Origin: VRUE01 sp963707965
GTDB taxonomy: Bacteria > Actinomycetota > Thermoleophilia > Solirubrobacterales > 70-9
Direction of reading: 5' to 3'
Length of the DNA: 64,000 nucleotides
NCBI GenBank assembly: GCA_963707965.1
Contig: CAVPRR010000004.1
Span: forward strand, 310,001-374,000
Both the position numbers and the translations under genes were made by a program. Position 1 is the first letter of the stretch. Every line of letters starts with the position of its first letter. The notes under the pieces are model-generated. The model was not told the DNA's origin. It saw nothing but the letters and a program-made list of their open reading frames with translations, and did no database searches. Shown one piece after another: positions 30,819 to 39,939 of this stretch.

Positions 30819-31187
30819 TCAGCTCCGTGTCGCCCGCCACACCCAGGCCATCGCCAGCGGCTGCAGCGGCAGTCGCGCCCACAGCGCCCAGCGGGGAACG
30901 CGCTTCAGATCGAGCCCGGGCACCTGCTCTGGGTTGAGGGCCATGTGGACGTTGGCCGGAAAGATGGCGGCCAGCAGGCCCAGCAGCCACCAGCGCGCGA
31001 AGTTGCGCGAGCGGCGCGGCATCAGGGCCGCGCCGCCGACCAGCTCGGCGACGCCGCTGACGATCACAGCCTCGCGGCGGCTCGGCACCCACGGTGGAAC
31101 GATCGCCTCATAGCTGCGCGGGATCACGAAGTGCATCGCCCCTGCCAGGGCGAAGAAACCCGCCAGCACTCGCTGCGATCGGTTCAT
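30819..31187 (-). CDS. DoxX-like membrane protein
   Basis: 122 residues with four hydrophobic segments (VLAGFFALAGAMHFVIP, AVIVSGVAELVGGAALM, WWLLGLLAAIFPANVHMAL, LPLQPLAMAWVWRAT). The pattern AGAMHFVIP...VPPWVP...SGVAELVGG...PANVHMALNP is that of the DoxX-like/MauE-type small membrane proteins common in actinobacteria. Molecular role unknown. Confidence 0.75.
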   Translation of the reverse strand: MNRSQRVLAGFFALAGAMHFVIPRSYEAIVPPWVPSRREAVIVSGVAELVGGAALMPRRSRNFARWWLLGLLAAIFPANVHMALNPEQVPGLDLKRVPRWALWARLPLQPLAMAWVWRATRS

Positions 31188-31217
31188 GGGCCCCAGAATC
31201 CTACCCGCGCCCGCGCT

Positions 31218-31973
31218 TCAGGCTGGGCCTGGCCGGGCGATCGCTCGAAGGTAGTCGCGCCAGGCCGCCTCGATCTCGCCCGCGCGCGCCTCGAAGGCGG
31301 CTTCGAGGGTTGGGCCTGAGCCGCCTGGCAGCAGTCGCAGAGCCAGCCGCTCGCAGGCGTCCGGTCCGCGCTCGGTCTCGAGCAGGTCGAAGATGGTCCC
31401 GCCGAGGATCACCGCATCGCGCCGGGAGGGCGGGAAGGAGGGGCGGGCGCTCTCGCGCAGGCGGCGGATCACGGCAGCGCGGTAGAGGCCCACCTGGCGT
31501 GCGAAGTACTGGGCGCCACCCTCGACCAGCCAGGCCCAGCCGAGGTAGCGGGCGAAGCGCCGCGGCGTCCAGGAGGGGGGGAGATCCGGGTTGTTGGCGG
31601 CGACCACCAGTTGCGCGTAGAGGCGCTCGGCCGTTCCCCGCAGCGCCTCGCGGGAGTCGTCTCCGGCTGCGCGGCGCTCCATATGGAGGTCGTTGAGCAC
31701 ATGCAGCTCGGTGGCCATTGCCCAGCCGGCCAGGTAGCGGCGGCCGGCTGCCGCCGCCGACCAGCGCGCCGCGGGCAGGAAGGGGTGCGCCATCGCCAGC
31801 AGGGCGGGATTGGTGTGGACGACGACCGTGACATCGCCGGGAACCGACTCGAAGCGATCCTCGAGCCGCAGTCGCAGCTCCTCCATGCGATCCAGGATGC
31901 GCTCTGCGAAGGCCGTGTCACCGCTGTCGTGGCGCGCCGCGAAACTCAGAGAGTGCGTCTCCACCCACGGCAT
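31218..31973 (-). CDS. Hypothetical protein, possibly a degenerate gluzincin-type peptidase
   Basis: 251 residues from the internal ATG 31973 (MPWVETHSLSFAARHDS); the frame extends 36 bases further. A peptidase-MA-like layout can be seen: VETHSLSFAARHDSGDTAFA, ERLYAQLVVAANNPDLPPSW, YLGWAWLVEGGAQYFARQVG. The WLVEGxAQYF segment is where such enzymes carry the third zinc ligand, but the usual HExxH is not present. Function therefore unknown; no signal peptide. Confidence 0.55.
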   Translation of the reverse strand: MPWVETHSLSFAARHDSGDTAFAERILDRMEELRLRLEDRFESVPGDVTVVVHTNPALLAMAHPFLPAARWSAAAAGRRYLAGWAMATELHVLNDLHMERRAAGDDSREALRGTAERLYAQLVVAANNPDLPPSWTPRRFARYLGWAWLVEGGAQYFARQVGLYRAAVIRRLRESARPSFPPSRRDAVILGGTIFDLLETERGPDACERLALRLLPGGSGPTLEAAFEARAGEIEAAWRDYLRAIARPGPA

Positions 31974-32096
31974 GACGCCGAGACTACTGGTTGGGAAGGT
32001 GGGGCTCACCAGGCCAGATCGACGGCGCTGTGAGCGCGGCGTGCTATGCGCGCAGGCGAGCGAGCGAGGACGCAGATATACGCAGGTCAGCCGGTC

Positions 32097-32726
32097 CTAG
32101 ACGAGGACCGGCTCGGCCTCGGCGCACAGCGAGTGGATCTCCTGGCGAGCGCGGTCGAACTCTTCGTCAGCCATCACCGGGGTGCCCTCGAACTGCAGTT
32201 CGCGGTCGATCTCGACCCATGAGCGACAACCGTGGTACTCGTCGCGAACTCGCACGGTGACCGGGCGAGGGATGCGGTGGACCCTCAGCAGAAGGATGTG
32301 CAGGGGGTGGCGCCGCTTCCAGTTGAGCCGCTTCTCGGCGTAGTCGGGCGTCCAGACGTAGAACGGCGAGAGCTCGTCGACCACGCGGGGGTTGGTGATG
32401 GTGAGGTGGTCGGTGACCTCCGCCCAGCAGCGCAGGCGGACGCGGTCGGGCTGCGGAATGCCGCCATCCTGGATCAGCGCCCTCGGAGGTGGCTCCTCGT
32501 CAGGCCACACGCCCTCCTCGAGGGCGCGGCGAAGCTCAGGGTGGTGGGACTCGCGCACCAGGTTGTTCCGCTGGTGGTCGAATGTCGGGTAGAGGAAGAA
32601 CCGCTCGTAATCGAGCTCGAAGTGCCGGTTCTCCTCCCGGATCCCGCCCTTGCGGAGGGTTAGCAACTGCTCACCCTCAGCGAGCGCGCGCACCGTTACG
32701 GCCCATTCCTTTAAAGCGATCGGCAT
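32097..32726 (-). CDS. DUF1802-family protein
   Basis: 209 residues from ATG 32726, where MPIALKEWAVTVRALAEGEQ and LLTLRKGGIREENRHFEL match the DUF1802 N-terminus; longer frames upstream are not protein-like. Other conserved parts: RFFLYPTFDHQRNNLVRESH, LSPFYVWTPDYAEKRLNWKR, HPLHILLLRVHRIP, RSWVEIDRE. Soluble; function unknown. Confidence 0.8.
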   Translation of the reverse strand: MPIALKEWAVTVRALAEGEQLLTLRKGGIREENRHFELDYERFFLYPTFDHQRNNLVRESHHPELRRALEEGVWPDEEPPPRALIQDGGIPQPDRVRLRCWAEVTDHLTITNPRVVDELSPFYVWTPDYAEKRLNWKRRHPLHILLLRVHRIPRPVTVRVRDEYHGCRSWVEIDRELQFEGTPVMADEEFDRARQEIHSLCAEAEPVLV

Positions 32727-32865
32727 TTGAAAGCTGTACCTAAGAAGGTTGGTGATTCCTGGTGAATCCGGGACTGGAAGACTGGCGCCTCGGCCCTGTC
32801 CAAGTGGATGAGGCCACCCGAGATTGCGCATTTTAGACGAGGCTGGCCGAATCGCCAAATTAACG

Positions 32866-32938
32866 CCTCTTAAACCTCGATCCACAGATCCTGCCGACCG
32901 AGAGTCTCGCCGGTCTCGGTGGATTGAGATTTAAGAGG
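32866..32938 (-). terminator. Long nested stem-loop at the end of hyuB
   Basis: A 20-base arm (CCTCTTAAACCTCGATCCAC, 32866-32885) pairs with 32919-32938 at 18 of 20 positions. Within the 33-base loop a second hairpin (ACCGAGA/TCTCGGT) forms. The hyuB stop codon lies in the outer arm. No T-tract. It probably ends or insulates the nadB-hyuA-hyuB transcript before the DUF1802 gene. Confidence 0.55.
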
Positions 32939-34484
32939 TTTCACCGCCACCAGGCGCTTCGCCTCCCCCGTCGCCCGTGGCTTCGAATCCACCGCCGCCC
33001 GGCGTTTCGATCCTCAGGGCGTCCCCGGGCTGCAGGTTCCCCTCCGCCTTGCTCGGCAACGGCTCGCCATTGAGGACGTTTCTGCCGGCCCTGCCGTCGG
33101 TGCCGCCGCCCCGCCCCCGCGGGCGGTGACGGCGCCTCTCGGTGATCAGCGTGTAGCGCATCGGCGCGAGCGCTTCGATCTCCCGCACGAGCCCATCGCC
33201 GCCCCCGTGGCGCCCCGCGCCGCCGCTGCCGCGCCGCACGGACAGCTCGCGCAGCCGCAGCGGGAACTCCGTCTCCAGAGCCTCGATCGGTGTGTTGAGG
33301 GTGTTGGACATCGCGACGTGAATCGCACTGGGCCCATCCGCGTCGGGACACGCGCCCTGGCCGCCGCCGAGCGTCTCGTAGTAGGTGAAGCTCTCGTTGG
33401 CGAGCGTGAGGTTGTTCATCGTCCCCTGGCCCTGAGCGGGAACCGGGCGGGCACCGCCCAGGGCCGAGATCACAAGGTCGGCGACCCGGCTGGAGGTCTC
33501 GACGTTGCCAGCGGCAACGGCGGCCGGAAAGCGGGCGTTGAGGACGCAGCCGGCCGGGGCAATCACCTCGATCGGCCGGTAGGCGCCGGCCGAGGGAGGC
33601 GCATCGGGGTCGGTGAGCACCCGGACGGCGAAGAACGCCGCCGACTTGGTCACCGAGAGCGGGCAGTTGAGGTTGCCCGCGACCTGGGGGTCGGTGCCGC
33701 TGAAGTCGAGGGTGAGGCAGTCGCCGGAGATCGTCGCGAGGACCCGCAGCGTGACGTCACGCGGCTGACCGTCGGCGTCGTCTTCCAGTACGTCCTCCGC
33801 CGCGTAGGCGCCGTCGGGGAGTGCCGCCAGGGCCACGCGCGCGCGTCGGTCGGCGTAGGCGAGGATCTCCTCCATGCCGGCGCGGAGCTCCTCAGGGCCA
33901 TGGCGCTCCGCCAGCTCGGCGAGGCGGCACTCGCCGATTCGGTTGGCGGCGCCCTGCGCCCGCAGGTCGGCAAGCCGCTGATGGGGGGCCCGCATCTGGC
34001 CGGCAAGCCGTTCCAGCTCGCCATGCTCGATGCGGGTGGGCGGTATCACCACGCCCTCTTCGTCGAGGGTCCGGGAGCGGGCCGGCATTCCGGCCGGGCT
34101 CGGCCCCCCGATGTCGGCGTGGTGCGCGCGGCAGGCGGCGAAGCCGAGCCGCTGGCCGGCAACGAAGACAGGCGAGATCAGGGTCACGTCGGGAAGGTGC
34201 GTGCCGCCCCTGTAGGGGTCATTGAGGATCCAGGCGACCCCGGGACGGTGCTCCTCGTGCAGGACGGCGGCGACCGCGTCGGGCATCGAGCCGAGGTGTA
34301 CGGGGATGTGCTCCGCCTGCATGACCAGTTCGCCACCCGTGTCGAAGAGCGCCGTCGAGCAGTCGTGGCGCTCCTTGATGTTGGCCGAGTAGGCGGAGCG
34401 GATCAGCGTCGCTCCCATCTCCTCGCAGGCGGCGCGAAGGCCGCCGATCATCACCTGCAGGGTCACCGGGTCGAGGTGGCTCAT
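32931..34484 (-). CDS. hyuB: Hydantoinase B/5-oxoprolinase beta-type subunit
   Basis: 517 residues: MSHLDPVTLQVMIGGLRAAC, SAYSANIKERHDCSTALFDT, GELVMQAEHIPVHLGSMPDA, NDPYRGGTHLPDVTLISPVF, CRAHHADIGGPSPAGM, VETSSRVADLVISALGG and RGGGTDGRAG. This is the HyuB family, which with HyuA opens cyclic amides (hydantoins, 5-oxoproline) or carboxylates ketones, using ATP. Length is typical. Start ATG 34484. It follows hyuA after 109 bases holding short repeats. Confidence 0.92.
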   Translation of the reverse strand: MSHLDPVTLQVMIGGLRAACEEMGATLIRSAYSANIKERHDCSTALFDTGGELVMQAEHIPVHLGSMPDAVAAVLHEEHRPGVAWILNDPYRGGTHLPDVTLISPVFVAGQRLGFAACRAHHADIGGPSPAGMPARSRTLDEEGVVIPPTRIEHGELERLAGQMRAPHQRLADLRAQGAANRIGECRLAELAERHGPEELRAGMEEILAYADRRARVALAALPDGAYAAEDVLEDDADGQPRDVTLRVLATISGDCLTLDFSGTDPQVAGNLNCPLSVTKSAAFFAVRVLTDPDAPPSAGAYRPIEVIAPAGCVLNARFPAAVAAGNVETSSRVADLVISALGGARPVPAQGQGTMNNLTLANESFTYYETLGGGQGACPDADGPSAIHVAMSNTLNTPIEALETEFPLRLRELSVRRGSGGAGRHGGGDGLVREIEALAPMRYTLITERRRHRPRGRGGGTDGRAGRNVLNGEPLPSKAEGNLQPGDALRIETPGGGGFEATGDGGGEAPGGGETS

Positions 34485-34493
34485 CTGACTGTT

Positions 34494-34541
34494 CCGTGTG
34501 GCGACTTAACGCCGTGCGGCGACTTGGCGCCGTGCGGGGGG
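34494..34541 (+). repeat. 18-bp tandem repeat between hyuA and hyuB
   Basis: CCGTGTGGCGACTTAACG (34494-34511) and CCGTGCGGCGACTTGGCG (34512-34529), then a third partial CCGTGCGGGG. It lies in the leader of hyuB, directly upstream of the start codon. Confidence 0.7.
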
Positions 34542-34593
34542 TTTTGAGACGGGCTCCCAGTACCGGATGGCGACACCAACTCGTTACAGGGCC

Positions 34594-36573
34594 TCATTTC
34601 TGAGCCTCCGCCCGGATCGTTCCGGTGGCGTCGACCTCGGTGCGCCAGCCGGGCGGCACGACGAAGGTCGCCTCGGGGAGCTCGAAGATGACGGGGCCCG
34701 AGGCGCTCAGGCCAGCGGCCGGTTCCCCGCGCAGCACGGGAGTGTCCAGCCACGTGTCGTCGAAGCGCACCCGCCGGGAGCTCTCGACGAGGCGCCCCGC
34801 GGGCGCGGCGGCGGGGCGCGGACGCGGCCCCTCGGCAACCATCGCCAGGCGGATGTGGACGAGGATGACCTCGCCGTCGGGGTCGCGGTGGCCGTAGCGC
34901 TCCTCATGGGCTCGCTCAAAGCGCGCAACGAGGTCCGCCGGATCGGGGCGGGTGGTCCCGGGCACCGGCAGCTCGAAGGCCTGACCCGCGTAGCGCATCT
35001 CGTAGACGACCTCGGGCTCCGCGTCGGCCAGGTCGCCTCCCATCCGAGCGGCAAGCTCAGCGACCTCGGCGGCGATCCCTTCCGCGCTGAGAGCGGCGCC
35101 GCTCAGCATCACCGTGCGGGTCGTGTCGCGGCGGCGGTCGGAGGCACAGAGTCCGAGGGCGGAGAGGACGCCGCCGGCCCGCGGGCACAGGACGCGGTCG
35201 ATGCCGAGCTCAGCGGCGAGTGCGGCGGCGTGCATGGGCCCGGCGCCACCGAAGGGAAGCAATGCGAAGCGGCGCGGGTCGACGCCCCGCTCGACGGTGA
35301 TCACGCGGAGCGCCCGCACCATCTCCTGGTTCGCAACGCGGACGATGCCCTCTGCGGTCGCCAGCTCGCCGAGGCCCACTGACCTGGACAGAGCGCCGAC
35401 AGCGGCGTGGGCCGCTTCGGCGTCGAGGGCCACTCCGCCGGCCAGGGTTGAGTCGCTCGCGAGGTTGCCGAGGAGCAGGTTGGCATCGGTGACCGTGGGT
35501 TCGGTGCCGCCGCGCCCGTAGCAGGCAGGCCCGGGGTCCGCGCCGGCCGAGCGTGGCCCGACCCGCAGCGCCCCGCCGGGATCCCGCCAGCCAATCGAGC
35601 CACCGCCCGCCCCGACCGTGTGCACGTCGACCATGGGCAGCTGGATGACGCGGCCATCGATCGTCCTCGAATCAGTCCGCCGGACATCGCCGTCCTCAAC
35701 TACGCATACATCGCAAGAGGTGCCGCCCATGTCGACGCCGAGGACATTGCCGTCGCCGCTGGCGCGGGCGAGGAGGCTCGCGCCGACCGCCCCGCCGGCT
35801 GGGCCCGAGAGAACGCTCCAGGCACCTGCTCGGGCCGCCTCGTCGGTGGCGGCGACGCCACCCGAGGACTGCATGACGACGGGCTTGGGAAGTCCCGCCG
35901 CGGTGGCGGCGTCGCCGAGCCGGCGAAGGTAGCGGCCGAGAAGTGGGGACAGGTAGGCGTCGATCGTCGTGGTCGAGCAGCGCTCGTACTCCCGGAAGCG
36001 GGGCAGGACCTCGTGCGAGGCCGAGACGTGGACGCCGGGCAGCTCGCGGCGCAGGTGCTCGGCGATGCGCCCCTCATGCGTCGGGTCGAGATAGGAGAAG
36101 AGCAGGCAGACCGCGACCGACTCGGCGCCGCTCTCGCGCAGCGCCTCGGCCAGCCGCTCCGGCTCCCCGGCGGCGAGCGGTTCGACGACGCCGGCGGGCC
36201 CGATCCGCTCGGCCGCCTCGAAGCGCAGCTCCGGCTCGACGAGGGGAACCGGCTTCGGGGTGCAGAGGCGGTAGAGGTCGGGCCGGTCCTGGCGGCCGAT
36301 CTCGAGCAGGTCGGCAAAGCCGTGCGTGGTGACCAGCGCCGTGCGGGCGCCGCGTTCCTCCAGCAGGGCGTTGGTTCCCACGGTCATCCCGTGCGAGAAG
36401 GCAACGACCTGGCCTGCCGCGGCACCGGCGCGTCGCAGCACCTCCTCGACCGCGCCGATCACCGCCATCGATTGGTCATCGGGAGTCGTTGGGAGCTTCG
36501 CGGTGTGGACCTGCTCACCGTCGAAGAGGACGGCATCGGTGAAGGTTCCGCCTACGTCGACTCCGAGCAGCAC
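34594..36573 (-). CDS. hyuA: Hydantoinase A/5-oxoprolinase alpha-type subunit
   Basis: 659 residues from GTG 36573. ASKHA-fold ATPase signatures: LLGVDVGGTFTDAVLFDG (phosphate 1), VGTNALLEERGARTALVTT, GGVAATDEAARAGAWSVLSG (adenosine region), VLGVDMGGTSCDVCVVEDGD and FGGAGPMHAAALAAELGID. It supplies ATP hydrolysis for the HyuAB complex. Starts 31 bases after the nadB stop, suggesting cotranscription. Substrate not deducible from sequence alone. Confidence 0.92.
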   Translation of the reverse strand: MLLGVDVGGTFTDAVLFDGEQVHTAKLPTTPDDQSMAVIGAVEEVLRRAGAAAGQVVAFSHGMTVGTNALLEERGARTALVTTHGFADLLEIGRQDRPDLYRLCTPKPVPLVEPELRFEAAERIGPAGVVEPLAAGEPERLAEALRESGAESVAVCLLFSYLDPTHEGRIAEHLRRELPGVHVSASHEVLPRFREYERCSTTTIDAYLSPLLGRYLRRLGDAATAAGLPKPVVMQSSGGVAATDEAARAGAWSVLSGPAGGAVGASLLARASGDGNVLGVDMGGTSCDVCVVEDGDVRRTDSRTIDGRVIQLPMVDVHTVGAGGGSIGWRDPGGALRVGPRSAGADPGPACYGRGGTEPTVTDANLLLGNLASDSTLAGGVALDAEAAHAAVGALSRSVGLGELATAEGIVRVANQEMVRALRVITVERGVDPRRFALLPFGGAGPMHAAALAAELGIDRVLCPRAGGVLSALGLCASDRRRDTTRTVMLSGAALSAEGIAAEVAELAARMGGDLADAEPEVVYEMRYAGQAFELPVPGTTRPDPADLVARFERAHEERYGHRDPDGEVILVHIRLAMVAEGPRPRPAAAPAGRLVESSRRVRFDDTWLDTPVLRGEPAAGLSASGPVIFELPEATFVVPPGWRTEVDATGTIRAEAQK

Positions 36574-36604
36574 GAACCGAACCTAACCGAGAGGCGGGCT
36601 CCGG

Positions 36605-38101
36605 TCAGTCCCACCTCTCGTGGCGCGTCTTGCCGTCGGGGCCGAGGAGGATGTGGACGCCGTCCAGCTCGGGGTCGATTCCGGGGAAGTCGACACGCAC
36701 GTGCCCGCCGCGCGACTCGCGGCGCTCCAGGGCGCTTGTGGCGATTGCGCTGGCCAGGGGGTAGGGCTCGGCGAGGAGCTCACGCAGCTGCTCGGGGCGG
36801 CGCACCGGCCCGGCCAGGCGCCAGACGGCGTCGCGGGTTGCTTCGGTTGGCGGTTCGAAGCGCCATTTGGGCGGCTCCGGTGGCTCCGTCTTGGCGGAGC
36901 TCTCCCGCAGGGCGGCGGCTGCTGCGCGGTTGCCGAAGACCAGGCACTCGATGAGTGAGTTGGAGGCGAGCCGGTTGGCGCCGTGCAGGCCGGTGCAGGA
37001 GCACTCGCCGACTGCGTAGAGCCCGGTCAGCGATGACCGGCCGTCCAGATCGACCGCTATCCCGCCCACCGTGTAGTGGGCCGTCGGGGCGACGGGGACC
37101 GGCTTCGCGCCTGGGTCCAGCCCGGCTTCGGCAAGGGACTCGAAGACATTCGGGAACCGCTCGGGGTCTATCTCGCGCATGTCGAGCTGCACGTTGGCGA
37201 CCCCGTCGGCCTTCATGCGATCGAGGATCGCCCTCGCGACCGCGTCGCGGGGCGCCAGCTCGTCGGTGAAGCGCCGTCCCGACGCGTCGAGCAGGGTGGC
37301 GCCCTCGCCGCGCACCGCCTCGGTGATCAGCCGCCCGTCAAAGGGGGTGCCGGGAAGGGCCAGGGCGGTGGGATGGAACTGGCAGAACTCGAGGTCGGCC
37401 AGGTCGGCGCCGGCCGCCGCGGCCTGCACGGGCCCGGCTCCGATCGCTCCCCACGGGTTGGTGGTTCGCCGCCAGAGTGCCGCGGCGCCGCCCGTCGCGA
37501 GCACGGTCGCGGGGGCCAGGATCGGCGCATCCTCCGTGAGCACGCCGTGGCAGCGCTCGCCGTCGCTCCAGAGAGCGGTCGCGGAGGCGCGCTCGCGCAC
37601 CTCGATCCGCGGTTCGGCGGCAACCATGGCCGCCAGCTTGGCGGTCACCTCGCGGCCGGTCTGGCTGCCTCCCGAGTGGGCGATGCGGCGCCGGGTGTGC
37701 CCGCCCTCCAGGCTGAGCTCGAGCTCGCCGTCGGTCTCGAGGTCGAAGGCGACGCCCCGCGACTGCAGCTCGCGCACGGTTCCCGGGGCCGCCACGACCA
37801 GGGCCTGGACCGCCGAGGGACGGCAGAGGCCGCGCCCGGCGGCGATCGTGTCAGCGGCGTGCTGGGCCGGGGAGTCGGCTGGGTCGAGTGCCGCGGCGAG
37901 CCCGCCCTGCGCCCAGAAGCTGGCGCTCTCGGAGAGCGGCTTGCGGGACACCAGGCAGACATCGGCGCCGGCCTCAGCCGCGAGCAGCGCGGTCCAGAGT
38001 CCCGCCGCACCGCCGCCGACCACGGCGACATCGAACTCGGCACTCGCGATTATTTCCGTCCTGCCTCTCGGCGGATCGCGTCGACCTGGCCCCGCAGCCA
38101 A
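36605..38101 (-). CDS. nadB: L-aspartate oxidase
   Basis: 498 residues, FAD-dependent. VAVVGGGAAGLWTALLAAEA (dinucleotide site), SESASFWAQGGLAAALDPAD, SGGSQTGREV, EFCQFHPTALALPGTPFDGR, LITEAVRGEGATLLDASGRR, HYTVGGIAVDLDGRSSLTGL, GANRLASNSLIECLVFGNRA. It oxidises aspartate to iminoaspartate, the first step of de novo NAD synthesis; nadA and nadC are not in the window. The start is TTG 38101, overlapping the coiled-coil gene by 52 bases; no other start keeps the FAD motif intact. Confidence 0.92.
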   Translation of the reverse strand: MAAGPGRRDPPRGRTEIIASAEFDVAVVGGGAAGLWTALLAAEAGADVCLVSRKPLSESASFWAQGGLAAALDPADSPAQHAADTIAAGRGLCRPSAVQALVVAAPGTVRELQSRGVAFDLETDGELELSLEGGHTRRRIAHSGGSQTGREVTAKLAAMVAAEPRIEVRERASATALWSDGERCHGVLTEDAPILAPATVLATGGAAALWRRTTNPWGAIGAGPVQAAAAGADLADLEFCQFHPTALALPGTPFDGRLITEAVRGEGATLLDASGRRFTDELAPRDAVARAILDRMKADGVANVQLDMREIDPERFPNVFESLAEAGLDPGAKPVPVAPTAHYTVGGIAVDLDGRSSLTGLYAVGECSCTGLHGANRLASNSLIECLVFGNRAAAAALRESSAKTEPPEPPKWRFEPPTEATRDAVWRLAGPVRRPEQLRELLAEPYPLASAIATSALERRESRGGHVRVDFPGIDPELDGVHILLGPDGKTRHERWD

Positions 38102-38493
38102 GCGGCGGCGGATTCTCGGGCGCGGGCGCCCGCGCCGGCGATCTCACCCTCGGTCTCGGCGGCGCGGCGTTCTGCTGCCTCCACCCGCTTCTCAGCTGCT
38201 TCGGCCTGCGCCTCGATCTCGGCGAGGCGGCTCTCGGCCGCGGCAATCGCCCGTTCCTTCGCGCTCCGCTCGCGGCCCAGTTCCTCCTCGTGCTTGCTGC
38301 GCAGCTCCTTCAGCTGCTCGGCTGCGCGCAGGCGCTCCTTCTCGAGGTCAGTTTCGAGGGCTCTTATCTCTGCTGTGGCTCGCTGCTCGGCAGCCTTGGC
38401 CGAGTCCGCGGCCTGCTGCAGCTCACGTTCGGCCGCATCGAGGGGCGCAGTGGTGTCCTCGTCTGGGCCGCTGGTGTCCTCGTCCGGGCTCAT
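38050..38493 (-). CDS. Coiled-coil protein upstream of nadB
   Basis: 147 residues, almost entirely a charged heptad-repeat helix (AERELQQAADSAKAAEQRAT, AEIRALETDLEKERLRAAEQ, ERAIAAAESRLAEIEAQAEA) after an acidic N-terminus (MSPDEDTSGPDEDTTAPLDA). The C-terminus is basic. No family recognised; a scaffold or DivIVA-like role is only a guess. It overlaps nadB and starts 12 bases after the glycosyltransferase stop. Confidence 0.6.
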   Translation of the reverse strand: MSPDEDTSGPDEDTTAPLDAAERELQQAADSAKAAEQRATAEIRALETDLEKERLRAAEQLKELRSKHEEELGRERSAKERAIAAAESRLAEIEAQAEAAEKRVEAAERRAAETEGEIAGAGARARESAAAWLRGQVDAIRREAGRK

Positions 38494-38505
38494 GGGGTCA
38501 ATCTA

Positions 38506-39447
38506 TTACGCCGTGCCGAGTATGTCGCGGTAGGCCTGGATCGTCCGCTCGGCCATTCGGGCGGCTGACAGCGCGACGACGCGGGACGCGCCTTCAACGC
38601 GCGGGTCGGGGTCCTCGACGTGGTGGCGGGCCGCGGCGCCCCAAACGGCCAGGTCGAAGGGTGCGCAGAGCGCACCGGCGACTCCCGCCAGCGCGAAGGG
38701 AGCGATCCCAACCGGGGTGGAGAGAACCGGAACGTCGCAGGCGAGGGCCTCGACGCAGGCAAGGCCGAAGCCCTCGTAGTCGGAGGTGACGAGGACGGCG
38801 CTGGCGGCGTTGACCCAGAGCGGCATCTCCTCGGGGTTGATCGAACCCCCGGTCAGCAGCTCGGCACCGGACGCTGAGGCCACCTGGGTGGCGAGGTCCA
38901 CCCGCTTCTCCGGCCGGTTGGGGTCGGCGGGGAACAGGAGGTAGCGACCGTTGGGATCGAGCGCCAGCTTGCGCCGCGCCTCGGAGCGCGGGATCGGGTG
39001 GAATCGGCCGAGGTCAGGCCCGCAGGGAAGGACCGCGGCGCCTGGGACCCGAGGCAGTCCGGGCCTGCCGTTCTCGGCTGCGAAGAGGGCGCGGGATACC
39101 GCGGCGACGAGGTCGACGTGCCGGGCGAGACGGCGAGAAAGCCGTCCGACGACCTGGTGGCGCACGTCGGTGCCGTGGAAGCTGACGACCAGTGGCTTGG
39201 CGCCCGCCAACCTCGCGCACCAGCCCGCCAACCCGTAGTGGGCATGGACGAGGTCGAACCGATCGCGACGCAGCGCCCGGCGCAGGCGCCAGGTCGCCGG
39301 AATGTAATGGCGGGACCCCGGCGGGAAGCCGAACACGTCGACCTCGACGCCATGGCGTCGGATCTCTTCGACCTGATCGCGAACCCAGCGCCCCCGCTGG
39401 GGCGTCGAGGCATCGGGCTCGAGGTTGGTGACGACCAGCACCCGCAT
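38506..39447 (-). CDS. Family 4 glycosyltransferase (GT-B)
   Basis: 313 residues from ATG 39447. MRVLVVTNLEPDASTPQRGR, VHAHYGLAGWCARLAGAKPL, VVSFHGTDVRHQVVG in the acceptor half; LLFPADPNRPEKRVDLATQV and the nucleotide-sugar site VTSDYEGFGLACVEALACDV (Glu-x7-Glu) in the donor half. It would transfer a sugar to an envelope glycan or lipid; the acceptor is unknown. First gene of the leftward nadB transcript. Confidence 0.88.
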   Translation of the reverse strand: MRVLVVTNLEPDASTPQRGRWVRDQVEEIRRHGVEVDVFGFPPGSRHYIPATWRLRRALRRDRFDLVHAHYGLAGWCARLAGAKPLVVSFHGTDVRHQVVGRLSRRLARHVDLVAAVSRALFAAENGRPGLPRVPGAAVLPCGPDLGRFHPIPRSEARRKLALDPNGRYLLFPADPNRPEKRVDLATQVASASGAELLTGGSINPEEMPLWVNAASAVLVTSDYEGFGLACVEALACDVPVLSTPVGIAPFALAGVAGALCAPFDLAVWGAAARHHVEDPDPRVEGASRVVALSAARMAERTIQAYRDILGTA

Positions 39448-39588
39448 CGCGCTGAGCGTACCCGCCACCGCCGCCCCCGGCTCCCGCGCGGGACTTTTCA
39501 CGTTTCGGTCGCAGAGTTGGCACACCTGCGTCTGGATTGGTCACACGCGTCCGCCGAGCATCCGTTCAAACCCCAAAAGGAGGCTTTG

Positions 39589-39837
39589 ATGATCTATGCG
39601 CTGATGGGTTATGCGCACGCCGCGATCGCACGGCGCGCCCGGGCGATCCGCTCCCTCATCGAGGGAGAGCGAGGGCAGGGGACGGTCGAGTACGTCGGCC
39701 TGATCCTGCTCGTGTCGCTGCTGATGGTCGGAATGGTGGCTGCGATGAAGGGATTCAATGGCAAACAGGGCACCGAGCTCGCCGGGGTGATCGTCAACAA
39801 GATCAAGGAGGCGGTCGACAAGGTCACGTTCAAATGA
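39589..39837 (+). CDS. Flp/Tad-type pilin precursor
   Basis: 82 residues, start fixed by the strong Shine-Dalgarno AAAAGGAGG at 39575-39583. The basic leader (HAAIARRARAIRSLIEGERG) is followed by QGTVEYVGLILLVSLLMVG: a type IV prepilin site (Gly before Gln, with Glu five residues in) and one hydrophobic helix, then a short tail. No prepilin peptidase or Tad assembly genes are in the window. Confidence 0.8.
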   Translation: MIYALMGYAHAAIARRARAIRSLIEGERGQGTVEYVGLILLVSLLMVGMVAAMKGFNGKQGTELAGVIVNKIKEAVDKVTFK

Positions 39838-39939
39838 CGGATGCGATGGGGTGGCCCGTGGAGCCGGGCCGCCCCGCCCAAACCCGCGGTACGGGGGGCT
39901 TGGCGTCAAGCTCTCCCCGCTCATGACAGACTCGCGGGC

